64,000 bases of DNA from Nymphaea colorata. Taxonomy: Eukaryota > Streptophyta > Magnoliopsida > Nymphaeales > Nymphaeaceae. The position numbers and the translations under genes were made by a program. The first letter of the stretch is position 1; each line of letters opens with the position of its first letter. Positions 12,460-23,131 of this stretch are shown here, piece after piece. The DNA lies in assembly GCF_008831285.2 (NCBI RefSeq), contig NC_045141.1:26339315-26403314 (forward strand). Reading direction: 5' to 3'. Below the pieces are notes generated by a model, which was not told the origin of the DNA, ran no database searches, and was given only the letters and a program-made list of their open reading frames with translations.

Positions 12460-15400
12460 CTTTGACCATACACAATGTTATTAGCTTATTTATTTCGATT
12501 TCTTCCTACTTATTTGATAATCACTCAATAACTACTAAAAATAATATAGAGAAATTGGATTCTCCTGTTGCAATCCTCGTGAAAATTTGAAAGATCCCTG
12601 TTCTCCATTATTAACAACACTAAGAAGGACACGCACATCATCGTAAGCGTCGAGAACTCCTCTTAATCCCTACTTTCCTCTTAATCCCTACTTTCATAAG
12701 ACCCCAGTCAATTCTATCATATGCCTTAATATATCAATTTAAATAGAACACCGCCATTTTTTTTTCTTAAAGGGAACGGGGAAGTCATGTCCAGTCGTTG
12801 TTGTAAGTAGCTGTAAAAAACCTGGTTGTGCCTTCAAAACCGAGCCTTAGTCGTTGTTGGATGACACTCTCCAAAAACATGGTTTTGTGAAAACCAAGTT
12901 CTGCTACCATTTGTACCTCTAACTCCCTTCTGCTTAACCAACCTTGTGGCAATAGTAATAAGGGTCACAGACATTGCAACAGCACATTTTAATGTCATTC
13001 ATGGAGCGATAGGGAGGAATAAAGGGTATGAAAAGATCCCATAGGTGGGCATCCTAGCCCTCGATTCTTCTATATGCTTCATTTCGTATCCGCTCTAGAC
13101 CCAAATGACATGACATATGGAGAAGTTGAAGAATGCCCAATCTCCGAAGAACTTGGGCCTTATTTCCTGCAACTGCAAAAGTTCTTCTGGTCGTGCCCTC
13201 TCCCGAGGTGAGTCTTTTCCAACTACACTGAGAGTAAGGGGGCCTTTACTTCTAATCCCCGAAAAGGGCTTTAGTGCAGTACGCATATGGACAGTTGTCT
13301 GAGGCATTCAAAGGGACCCATGGTGAGACATGATGGGCATAAGCCATGCATCTTTCTTCTTCAGTATCAAATGCCATTCGGTAAGCATTTTATTTGCTTG
13401 TGTGGCTTTTTCTCATCTCGAAACATCATTGGAAAATTGGGTAGTCTACATTTACTGTAATTCAGAAGCAACCAACCTGATCATATGATTTACTTTTCTC
13501 TTTTTGGCCCAAGATTCCTTGTAGAGCCTTCTGTTTCGTCATTGATATGTCTGTGCGAGAAGATTGGATCATCAAGCCCCTCCTCCCTTTCTCTCTGCAA
13601 CTTGACGGACCATATATTCCCAAGATCTAGTGCTTTATGCCAAGGACGTTAAAATTTCAGGAGATATTTGTTAAAAGGGCACCGTTAAATGCCTCAAAGC
13701 CTAAAGGACATACTCTCTCTCTCTCTCTAATCAAGCAAAAGTATGAGCTTTCAACCCTGACTTGCATCAATTGAAGAAGAGAAACCTAAAAAAGGAAATC
13801 TACCATGTAAAGGCGGACGCAGTGAAAGGATTACAAACGTTTAAATAAATACGAGGTAGTTTGTCATGACTGCGAATCATTCATCAAATTTCTTCAGTTC
13901 ACAAAGGAGATCCAAAAGTTGCGTTTAGAATCTGATAGAACTCATGGGATGCAGATTCAAGTAGAGTTGGGCATCGCCCAAGGCCAAAAGCCAAAACCAT
14001 ATTTGGGCCACTCACATCTCCGCTAACCTTCCTCGGAAGTAGTTTTTTTCTTTCTTAAAATTCAGTAATATAAACTTTGATTAGATTTACCCCTTCGCAT
14101 GAGTGGGGAGCCACAAGATTTTAGAACATATGCCAATAGCAGATACATCTACCTCTGTAGGTGGTTAGATTTGATATCTTGAAGTTGAACATGACAATAA
14201 TTCATTTCCTAGAGCGCCATCTCCTTTGGCATAATCTAGTGCGGTCTGACTAATATCAGCTTGTCGTATCAAAAGAAAAGAAAAGATTCTTGGAAATCAG
14301 AGAATTTGGCGGCATGAATCATGTCCAAGTCTTTTGTTCCTTAGCACAAAACCCAACGTTCTTCTTCTCTCTTAGCCAGAAGAAAGGTGTTTACATTGCC
14401 TCCGGCAGACAAGAAGGGCTACCCATCTTGAATGTTGCGAACTCTCTTCATGCCCTTCACTTTGATCGAGTTATTAACTAACCATCTTATTGTTCATGTG
14501 ATGGAGCCTTTGCTTATTGATCTTTGAATTTGACAGGTTGAAATATGACTTGATGGTCAGATATCATGGTGGTTTTAAATCTTCAGAAGGCTGGACCCCT
14601 GTACTTGGCGATACTTCCTATACAAGATTCCTGCATCCTTTTGTCCCTACAACTTGCTCCCATCACATCTGATTCAAAGTTGATTTGTACTTATGATTCA
14701 GGTTGCCAACTTAAAAATGCAAGTATCTAGATTTCAAAAACTGATGCAGACCTGACTGGACTGGGACGGAATCAGATTTTAACGGGAAGAATTCATACGA
14801 AATGATCCTGATAGAACGTGTTTGTAGACTTAGACCTGAAGAGAATAACTATTCTTAGGAAAATAAAGAAAATGATGATTGACAGAAAATGGACCTTCAC
14901 ATGCTGCAAAATATCACCGAAACGAGCAGGGGAATTTTATTTCTTCTTTTTCAAGACAATGACAAGCCAAGCGAGATCTGAGCTGCAGATATCAACTACT
15001 GAGGTCTAACTTCTAAGAGTTTGTATTTGCTTTCTTGAAAGGGTACTCGGAGAATTTGTTGATCCTATTGAAGAAACGGCCTTGATTAGTCCACATTACC
15101 TCAGCAAATGCAATAAGAAAGTGCAATGCATTTAGACACTTTGGCTTGATGATATTCTTGTAACTAAATTGGATGCAAAAGCAAGTTTCTTTAGGGGATA
15201 CCCATTTCAGTGCCCAAGTTGGAGAAGCTTACTTTGCATCTTACCCATTTTACTGCCCAAGTGAAGAGACTTAATTTGCGTCTGATTTGGTCAAGAAATA
15301 TAAGAAAGCCTTTTGAGATATACAAATGATATTCAAACACCCACCATCAAAGAGATTCTGATTCTTCCAATTCATTTATTTTTTATGTGCTTTGCAATTC
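12460..15400. other. Intergenic DNA, no gene recognised
   Basis: Several short open frames occur (for example 13117-13302 and 14290-14481), but none shows a domain or a convincing splice chain. A CT run lies near 13,711-13,729 and a short tandem duplication near 12,655-12,695. The last part is the promoter region of the RADIALIS-like gene. Confidence 0.5.
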
Positions 15401-15412
15401 CGTAGACCTCCT

Positions 15413-15420
15413 TATAAATA
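15413..15420 (+). promoter_or_regulatory. TATA box of the RADIALIS-like gene
   Basis: TATAAATA lies 101 bp upstream of the proposed ATG at 15521. I see no ATG between them, so this start is the first one a transcript from this promoter would offer. Confidence 0.6.
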
Positions 15421-15520
15421 GCCTCAACCTGCAAAGCTTTGTCAAACATAACCACCATTCCTCCTATAGGTTCTTCCTGAGCTTGTTTGTGGGTTTCCTG
15501 ACCACCTTCTAGATAAATTG

Positions 15521-16001
15521 ATGGCTTCCAGTTCTCTGAGTTCATCCTCATGGACACAAAAGCAGAACAAATCTTTCGAGAGGGCACTTGCGGTGTTAGA
15601 TAAAGATACACCGGACCGGTGGAAGAATGTGGCAGCCATGGTTGGAGGGAAGACACCCGAGGAGGTGAAGCGTCATTACGACCTACTAATGGATGATTTA
15701 AGGCGTATTGAATCGGGTCAGTGGCCAGGCCCAAGCTACAGGTCCTCCTCTGCTACCAACAGCAGTAGCAGGTCGAGGAACTCTGGCTCAACAGATGATG
15801 ATCACAGGTAACAGATCATATTGCTTAACATCATGGATTTAGGTAGCTCAATGAGTTTTCTATCATTACTTCGTTCTATTTGACGACAAGATGGAGAAAT
15901 AACTCGGGGTTTCTTGGATTCTTGATATTTATAATTTTAATTTTGTCCGTTTCTTTTTGTGCCACAGGCTTCTTATGCATCTGAAATTGCAGCGACAATG
16001 A
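15521..16001 (+). CDS. RL: RADIALIS-like single-repeat MYB protein, two exons (106 aa)
   Basis: Seen: exon 1 (15521-15807) encodes [20 protein letters not shown] and onward, a single SANT/MYB repeat with aromatic positions W11, W34 and Y53. It also has DKDTPDRW and [12 protein letters not shown]. Reading past the donor (CACAG/GTAACA) gives an early stop. Splicing to the acceptor at 15967 adds exon 2 (15968-16001), ending [11 protein letters not shown]. Known: RADIALIS-like proteins are about 80-105 residues and several end in a similar LRNLKIQ segment, which supports the splice. They act in the nucleus, mainly by competing with DIVARICATA-type MYBs for a shared partner, in floral symmetry and other development. 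The frame is intact and a TATA box lies upstream, so the gene is probably functional. Confidence 0.9.
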
Positions 16002-16225
16002 AAAGCTGAAAAATGAGAAAAGGTAGTATATGATTAAACGCGTGGCTGGATTAGTAGCTGGCAGTGACTTCATCCCTCCATCTCTTTGGTTTAGCTGTTA
16101 TGCAAAAGTTCTGCTTTATATGGTCCATGTATGTACAGAAACAGTGTTCTCTCCCATAAAAAGAAATTGTATCTTAATTAGTGTTTAATCTGGTTGAAGT
16201 TAAGTTTAGATGCTGAATGTAACTA

Positions 16226-16397
16226 GGGGGCCGTTTGATGGCCTGGAAATATATTTCTGGAAATATAGAAAATGAAAAAATGGAATGGAAAAAATCTTTT
16301 CGATTCAAATTTTGGTGTGTGTGATGACTCAGAAATATATTTTCAATTTTATATTTCTGAGTTTGATGGTTCAGAAATATATTTCCAGATATGTAAA
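16226..16397. repeat. AT-rich repeat-bearing segment that truncates the CESA fragment
   Basis: GTTTGATGGCCTGGAAATAT at 16,233 recurs in variant form at 16,361 (GTTTGATGGTTCAGAAATAT), and the GAAATATATTTC core is near-palindromic. The left edge reads GGGGGCCGTTTGATGG, reminiscent of plant hAT-like MITE ends. CESA coding similarity stops abruptly at its right edge. I could not define matching terminal inverted repeats or a target duplication. Confidence 0.5.
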
Positions 16398-17053
16398 ACC
16401 AAATTCATTCTCCAAATCATCAACATCATCTTCCTCCTCATCCCCTTCAACTCTAGGGCTGCCTGAAAAGGGCACGTTCATCAAATCTCAATAATTATTC
16501 AGCAAACAAGGGAGAAAACAACATTGTTTTTAAATAATCCAGAATTGTTACAAGGACAGAAGGCTATTTCTTCTGGTTATGCAAGTAAACTTTCTAAACA
16601 ATCTTCCGCAATTGGCCACTATTCTTACTTTTCTCAGGCAAACTGAAACACACAGGGCCTTGTATCATCCTACACGGCTACACCTCTGCATTTCCAGCAG
16701 CAAAGGGAACTGAATTTTGTCATTAACTTTGCTTACTGGACTTGCGCATTTTCTTCGAGGATCAGAATAACATATAAATCAGTGGAACTTATTTCAAGAA
16801 GGCAACATATCAGCTGGACATATAAGCTGAAGAAAAGGCGAACTAATGGAAACTTACCCTTATGACGTTTGTATCTAGTCCTGCACTGCAGGCACGCCTG
16901 AGTGCCCTCTCTCCTTTCATACTCATAGCAAGTCCTACAGACGGGGAAGGCACATTCATTACAGGCCACAAAAGGCTCTCCATCCACTGTTTTCTCAATC
17001 CCATCACCACAAATCTGACATATTTGCCCACTCAATTCTTTCCCTTCATTATG
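16398..17053 (-). pseudogene. CESA: Truncated cellulose synthase (CESA6-like) fragment: exon 2 and part of exon 3
   Basis: Seen: exon 2 (16858-17053) encodes [13 protein letters not shown] and the CESA RING-type zinc finger. All eight cysteines are present in the spacing C-x2-C-x15-C-x2-C-x4-C-x2-C-x11-C-x2-C. It ends TRYKRHK plus G at a GTAAGT donor. After a 395-bp intron, exon 3 (from 16462) continues in phase as GSPRVEGDEEEDDVDDLENEF, the usual CESA acidic segment. At about 16397 the similarity stops in repeat-like DNA. Known: full CESA proteins have about 1000-1100 residues, with membrane spans and a glycosyltransferase core; none of that is here. I could not find exon 1 in 17.1-18.1 kb. 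It is a gene fragment, possibly carried here by a transposon. Confidence 0.88.
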
Positions 17054-18170
17054 CTGCAAAATGAACAGAAAAACACAATCCAGGTCATCGAAGGTGAAAA
17101 ATAATAAGAAGAAAAGATTAGCTGCAGAAACATGTCCCCACGATCCAAATGAGAACCCAATATATTACTACGAGTTGGCAAGTACAGTGTGAGGCAGACA
17201 AATCGACTATTAAACCCACTGAATAAGTAATCAGATGGGAAAATTCTCAACAATGGTTCACCATATATTATTGACAGATAATGATTACGGATGAAGACAA
17301 AAACATCCATCCACACCACAGAGAAAGTGTTGAAGAAGATGACAGAGGCATCTCCCAAGCGAAGAACAGGGACCTCCATGGCTGGATGTCGGACTTAGAT
17401 CCTCGGGGGAAGCCCTGGCAGGACCACTCCTGCCATCGTGACAGGGGACCCTCTGTTGCCAAACCACACAACCACAGAGAGAGGGAGAAAAAACAGAACA
17501 AAATGAGAGAGAATTTGTTAATGGGAGAGATTAGAACGTCCTGAGTTCCATGAGCAAATATGGTATAAGAGAGCATGTAATGAAAAATGTTACCAAGCAA
17601 AATCATCAAGAGCGTCCCAATCTGCATTCCTGAGAAATTAACAACGCAGAGAAGGAAAAGAGGTCAAATGAAAACGCGCCCAAAACCAACATATCCATAA
17701 TTTGAAAGGGTTGTTTTCTTGTTTGGATAGAGGGTTGTGGAAGAAATGAAGGTTAGAAAGAGAGAGGAAAGAGAGAAGGGGGCCCTGGGTTTTGCTTAAA
17801 AACAAAACTCTCGGCCTCCATGGCTTAGGGTTTGACAAAAATTCAGAACCCTCGGCTGCAATGGCCGATGGTTACAAAGAGAGAGAGAGAGATAGAGTTG
17901 AGAGTGAAAGATGTTGACAGTCGCCGGAAGATCTTCTCATCGGTCTACTTGCCATCGTCGCCATCGACATTGGCTGCTTTCTTCTTCATAATCGAACAAC
18001 AAAAGCCCACCACGGAATCCAGAAAAAGGAAAAAGCCCTAAATCTTCACCAATCATGTTCGAACACTAACCGTTCGACGAAAGCGCTGCAGATCTGCTCA
18101 CAGTAGACGGAATCCCTGTTTCCCCACACGGAAGCCGCTGCACAAACGAGAGAGGAAGAGACGGAAGACT
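17054..18170. other. Region upstream of the CESA fragment, no exon 1 recognised
   Basis: I searched the minus strand for the usual CESA6-type N-terminus (AGSHNRNEF) and did not find it. Minus-strand frames at 17268-17627 and 17638-17838 show no family features. GA runs occur near 17,878-17,892. The stretch could hold remnants of a 5' untranslated region or unrelated DNA. Confidence 0.4.
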
Positions 18171-18182
18171 TGTTCTTCAGCA

Positions 18183-18465
18183 AGGGCGAGAGAGACGAGG
18201 AGGGGAGCAGGAGAGTGAGAGGGACACGACGATGGGAGAAGGCGAGTGAGAGGGTGAGAGAGACGACGATGGGAGAAGGCGAGTGAGAGGGTGAGAGAGA
18301 CGACGAGGGGAGCAGGAGAGTGAGAGGGCGAGGGAGACGACGAGGGGAGCAGGAGAGTGAGAGGGCGAGGGAGACGACGAGGGGAACAGGAGAGTGAGAG
18401 GAGGAGCTAGACGACGAAGGAAGGAGGAGAGTGAGAGGGCGAGAGAGACGACGAAGGGAGGCAGG
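18183..18465. repeat. GA-rich minisatellite, about 37-bp period
   Basis: About seven to eight imperfect units of the type GACGACGAGGGGAGCAGGAG followed by AGTGAGAGGGCGAGGGA are arranged head to tail. Neighbouring units differ by a few substitutions (GAGGGGAGC against GATGGGAGA) and the array degrades to the right. It is strongly purine-rich on the plus strand, so the long minus-strand Ser/Pro/Leu-rich frame over it is low-complexity translation. Confidence 0.85.
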
Positions 18466-18938
18466 AGGAAGGCGACTCTGCGGGCCTGCGGCAGGAGAAA
18501 GGTGAGGAGGAGCGGGAGGCAGGAGGAAGACGCGCGAGCCCTAGTGACGACCTCAGGCTTTGTAATGGCATGTTTAGTGCTTCCGGTATGATTTATATTA
18601 ATGAAAAAAAAAATTGGTGTCAAAAAATTGGATCGTAACAAAAGGTCGACAAAAGGTCTACTCATTTTCTTGATAATTGTTGTCTCTATATGTTTTTTAT
18701 ATGTTTTTCAAGCGGCAAAATGAGATTCTCCATCTTAAACTTTGCGTTAACCTGAACTGAAAACTATAGCTCCCCATTTGACTTACACTTGTCTCCTAAA
18801 ACTTTTTTTTATAAATAAGATGAAGATCTTATAAGTGAATACAAGATGTGAGAAAGAAAAAATAGAAATAAGGTTAAAGAAAGAAGAACTTGATATTTAA
18901 ATAGGATTTTCACGTCTTTTCTTGTCATGGGAACAATC

Positions 18939-19115
18939 TATACCGGTGAAAAGAACAACCAGTATAAATCTGCACCGGTGATCACTATCGCCGCTACAAG
19001 AGCCAATACCGGTGAGAGTTGAGTCACCGATATAGATATATAACGGTGACTAATTTCGCTGATACTGCGATGTCACCGCTATATCGCTACAAGGGTGGTT
19101 TATGTCACCGGTATA
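18939..19115. repeat. ACCGGTGA/TCACCGGT motif cluster, unit I (CACTA-like subterminal region?)
   Basis: Copies of TACCGGTGA, CACCGGTGA, TAACGGTGA, TCACCGAT and TCACCGGTATA lie in both orientations within about 180 bp. Dense inverted and direct ACCGGT-type motifs resemble the subterminal arrays of plant CACTA (En/Spm) transposons. I found no CACTA terminal repeat or transposase. Confidence 0.5.
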
Positions 19116-20020
19116 CCTACATAAAACCACAGATAAAGAAAGGCGGTGCCTAGCCACTGTTGTTTGAGGCACAAGGACGCCTCAAGTGCGCCTCTCTCTC
19201 TCCGTTTTGCATTCACGCTTGAATCTTTTTTCTATTTTTTTATCATATAGTTATATTTTCGTCAGCATAATCTTGTTTTTGTTTACTTTGGTTTTTAGTC
19301 CATTTAGCTAATGTTGGATGAAATGGGTTCAATCTAGCAGCAGCATCATATTTTGGTTGGCACCCAAAACTAGTGAACTTTAAGATCACCTCTTCGGCAA
19401 ACCTGAAAAGCAACGTCTGAGAGCCAGATGAAGAAAGTTGTACAAACATGAAATGATTTCAGGTAGAACTAACACAAAACCTTCCAATGAAAATTGCACA
19501 TAAAAGCTACGCATGAACCATCCGATTTCAGACAAAGTAGAGCAAACCCAGTTACCATGCTCTCCAGCATCTAGTATTCTCCCATGCGCAAACCTATAAA
19601 TACACCTCAGACCCATAAATACACCTTTAAATAAACAGACCTAACGCATTAACGGTGCACAAAACCTTCCAAGGAAAAATTGTATATAAAAGCCACACAA
19701 AAAAAAAACATCCGATTTCAGAAATGGACTTCAGGTTTTCATTTTATGTTATGTAAACTACAATACATACAACAAGGAGTCAAGATATCTGACAATTCTT
19801 TCACAAAAACATTTTCCCATTGTAAGTCCAATCACACATGATAAATAACCACTCATTGCTAATTAATTGCGGCACCTACCCAAATATTGAGTGTTACAAC
19901 AAGTTTCAGGTCATGCATTCGAAATGCCCCAACTAATTTCCAAACGCTAATGTTATTTTTTTTCTGCCCATACTTGAGAAAATTTGTATTGTGACCTGGA
20001 ATCAGCACTAGCACTTGAAG

Positions 20021-20103
20021 GGTGTTAACACTCAGCAACAGTCATACGCAAAGACAGAAGTTTGATGGAAGTCATCAAGGTCATGCTGCTGAGTGTTAAC
20101 ACC
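20021..20103. repeat. 17-bp perfect inverted repeat (hairpin), unit I
   Basis: GGTGTTAACACTCAGCA at 20021-20037 is matched exactly by its reverse complement at 20087-20103, leaving a 49-nt loop. The element recurs at equivalent positions in units II, III and IV with small changes. Confidence 0.75.
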
Positions 20104-22680
20104 ATTACGGGTCAGATACCAATTTAAATTTCCTTAACAGGGGCAGAAAATGACATTCAGGTTTTCAAAAGTAGTTGGGACATTTCTGAAGGCGTGACCT
20201 GAAACTAGAAACTCATAGGAGACTCATGTGTTTGGCAAGCCCTTTTTTCTTTTGTATACTTTTGAACGACCATCTTTGATTTGATCCAGATTCAATCGCT
20301 TGACTAATATCACTACAATCTGTTTCGTCCTGAAACATCTAATGTGTTCAAAATTCTCTAGCAGTTTCGAAACTGTCCAAGAACAATTGTGGCTTGGCTG
20401 CCACTAAAGGAACCCATGCTTCCAGGCACATATAATTTATTTCTGCAAATTCAGCCTGCCAGATACTCTAAGACTTGTCCTTTCTGCTTGAACTTAGATA
20501 GTTCAATATTCTAATCTAAGAAAGTTTAATGGCCAAATCAAACAAATAAAGCATCAATAGACCGTTGCAACCTTGTAGAGGGACAAACTACTTATACCAT
20601 CTAATGAGTTGTCCTTCCAAATTAAAATTTCCTGGCAGTATGGGTACTGCTCAGCCCAAAAGATACAGATGAGTAAAATCCCTTCTTGGGCATCTTAATG
20701 TCGGGAGTATCAATGGGGTGACTGACGTAGGCTTGCTGGCTACCCATTTATTGAGCTTGTGAATAAGGTGCTTGAGAAAGATGAGGACAAGGACCATGTC
20801 CGTTGTATGCTTGTGGATTTCTAGATGCCAAGCACCCATCACAGGCTTCAAGTATTTTCAGCAGTAGAATATAAATGATATTGTGTTTGGTGATTCAGAA
20901 GCACCATACACAGTTTATTAAAAAATGGACATGGTGCAACTTTAATCAATCTTTCTTTGCTTGAAGAAAGACATGGGAACTTCAAAAACAAGAACGCATT
21001 TTCAATTATCATCCAAAAGAGGAACATGGGATGATCTTGTTATGCCAACAGCTTCTTTATGGAACCCATGAATCGAACCTGAGATGCACAAAAAGAATTA
21101 AGAAATAGGAAGAAAAATGCAAAAAATTGCACGATATACGCAAGACTGCCACATCCATCGGCACACAAATGAACATAAATTTTTTTAAGATTAAGAATTG
21201 CAAATTCTGAGAAATTCAAAAATAGCAGAACAAGCAGGCCTGCATGTTTTAAATAAACTTCAACATCTGAGAACAATATATTAGCTTTATAATAGATGAT
21301 TGATTTCCTGTCACTGATAATTTTTCAGAACAGGCCATGTTTGAGAAACTATCATGTGTCAATAGCTCATTGGCTTTTTGGAGATGCAGAAATAGATTGC
21401 ATTATTTACCAAATCACTAGCATGCGCCATTCTGAAATTTCTACCTATCTTAAGAAACACCTTCACTACTATATCAGTCTCTTGGGGATCCGATCCAATT
21501 TTATAACCAATGCCTCAAAAACACCTTGTCCTCAAGGTGTAAAGAAAAATTGGTTGCTGTCTGAGAAGAGCCTGAGAGCCTGTTGGGCCAGGAGATGCAG
21601 TCCAGGCCTCCAAAGTGCATTGACTTCTTAATTAACCTGGTGGATTTCTTTATAAGCTGCTGGAGCAACTCCATCGCCCCCAACAGAACTAGAACATCTC
21701 TGCTTCCATCAAGTTGATTGCAGGTCCTTCTGCCCATCAGATCTGGGCCTGTTGCTGGGGTTTTCGCATGGGCTGTTCCAAGACATCTGCCAAAGCATGA
21801 ACCCTGGTCTCCTTGATAATGTCTTGTGTCTCCAGATTTAGATCATGCAATTGCTTCCCCCTCCCCATTTCCTCGCAAGCAACCCTGCGCTGCTCCATTG
21901 AATGACTTCAATAGTTCTCTGTTGAGTCTCTTTGGTCATGGTGAGTGGCGATTGGAACCTGTGTTTGTTTTACAGATCTTCTCAAACAATGTGAGGGTAG
22001 CCCATCATAGTGCGGCCCACTGGAATGAATATGTAATATGGAAAAATCTTTTCCCCTCCCTACAATTTCCACAGCCGCTTCCATTCCTCCAATACTAATT
22101 GTGTAGTTACTGGCACTGAGAACAATGTCTTTGTTAAAAGTGAGAACAACGTCTTCGATAAAAGGTAGTTCCACTGGGGCGACACCTGCCAGAATATAAC
22201 ATCGATAGTTCTTGAATTTTCTGGCAATTTCAATCAACGTTAGTCTAACCTTGAAATTAACTTCCAAGTCCTCGTTAGATGCTTAGATGCATGGATCATC
22301 AACAAGGTGTGCCTCAGGTTAAGAAAGGTGCTCATCATGATGGCTGAGCAATCTCTTCACTTTTCTCTTTGGAAGACTACATGACAATTCATCATTTCTT
22401 TCAAGCTACCATGACAGCTGCAAAGATCTTCAGGTGCAACCTTCCCTAAAAGCATAAAGCTTGGGGTATATTGATGCAACACTACTAGCAGGGATGTGAC
22501 TCTCGGTCTTTTTTCTCTACCCACAAGCAAAAATGATAGCCAATTGTAGCATCTTTAGAGAGTTCAGTCTGCCCCATTGGAACGACTTTGTCTCCCATGG
22601 TTCTAGCTACGGTAAGATGGACTCTAACAAGCTCTTGATTACCCATCTTCTCCAAACTTGCTGCTCCATTCCTGCCATCA

Positions 22681-22768
22681 ATGACGTTGAGTCCCCTAGT
22701 TTTTGAGGAAGTACTAACTCGGCAATGACGTTGAGTCCCCTAGTTTTTGAGGAAGTACTAACTCGGCA
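22681..22768. repeat. 44-bp tandem duplication, unit I only
   Basis: The sequence starting ATGACGTTGAGTCCCCTAGT is present twice head to tail (22681-22724 and 22725-22768). Units II and III have a single version, so this change is private to unit I. Confidence 0.85.
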
Positions 22769-22950
22769 ATCCTGTGTACTGCCGTAGTCGCAAGCCATGT
22801 AACTGCAGCTCTCTGTATGCCTTCAACGAGAATAGTGCACCGATCCACTTTGCTTGTTCTTGCTCATCTAATAGTCGACCCACTACCCTTTTTTTGAACT
22901 CATTTGTAGACACTCTGAATGGAAAGGCAATCACAATTTCACCTCCTTCC

Positions 22951-22955
22951 AAGAA
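22951..22955. other. Target-site duplicate AAGAA, left side of copia
   Basis: AAGAA is followed by TGATAAG of the element here and is repeated at 28130-28134 on the other side. The empty copies in other units read CCTTCCAAGAAAAAAGACTC with one AAGAA, which confirms a 5-bp duplication. Confidence 0.95.
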
Positions 22956-23120
22956 TGATAAGATTAGAAAGAATAATCTTTGATTAACCTCGAAATCTGC
23001 CCTAACTCCTCTTTATATAGACTAGAGGAGAGAGAGAAGTTACAAGAGAAACATCTAAAGGAAAAGTTATTACAAAAGTACCCTCTTAAACCTAAAACTG
23101 AATATAAACACATCTTAACA
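22956..23120 (-). repeat. 3' LTR of the copia element (165 bp)
   Basis: On the minus strand it runs TGTTAAGATG to CTTATCA and is identical base for base to the LTR at 27965-28129. A TATATAAAG box lies at 23011-23019 (minus strand). Confidence 0.96.
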
Positions 23121-23131
23121 CTCCCCCTCAA
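23121..23131 (-). promoter_or_regulatory. Polypurine tract of the copia element
   Basis: TTGAGGGGGAG on the minus strand directly abuts the 3' LTR. This is the usual plus-strand priming site in plant copia elements. The TGA stop of gag-pol lies inside it. Confidence 0.93.

Larger units (their letters stand above)
18650..21500. repeat. Block C0, no gene recognised
   Basis: This is the left block of unit I. It matches 34.34-37.3, 47.45-50.9 and 59.94-63.4 kb directly, and parts of 9.7-12.0 kb in reverse complement. Open frames such as 19386-19616 and 21040-21276 recur with stops and residue changes in other copies. I see no preserved gene. Confidence 0.7.
21510..22955 (-). repeat. Block B0, part left of the copia insertion
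   Basis: This matches 38.76-40.06 and 52.33-53.55 kb directly and part of 6.1-8.3 kb in reverse complement. A gypsy-type CACCTTGAGGACAAGGTG lies at its left edge (21,522-21,541, minus strand). Minus-strand frames are short and interrupted, and I recognise no family. Its right end is the 5-bp copia target duplicate. Confidence 0.7.

Noticed and set aside
13095-13307. Paired open frames on both strands near 13.1-13.3 kb, with a GGTGAGT-like donor
   Set aside because: No acceptor, second exon or family similarity was found.
18177-18665. A 162-residue minus-strand frame rich in Ser, Pro and Leu
   Set aside because: It is a translation of the 37-bp GA-rich minisatellite.
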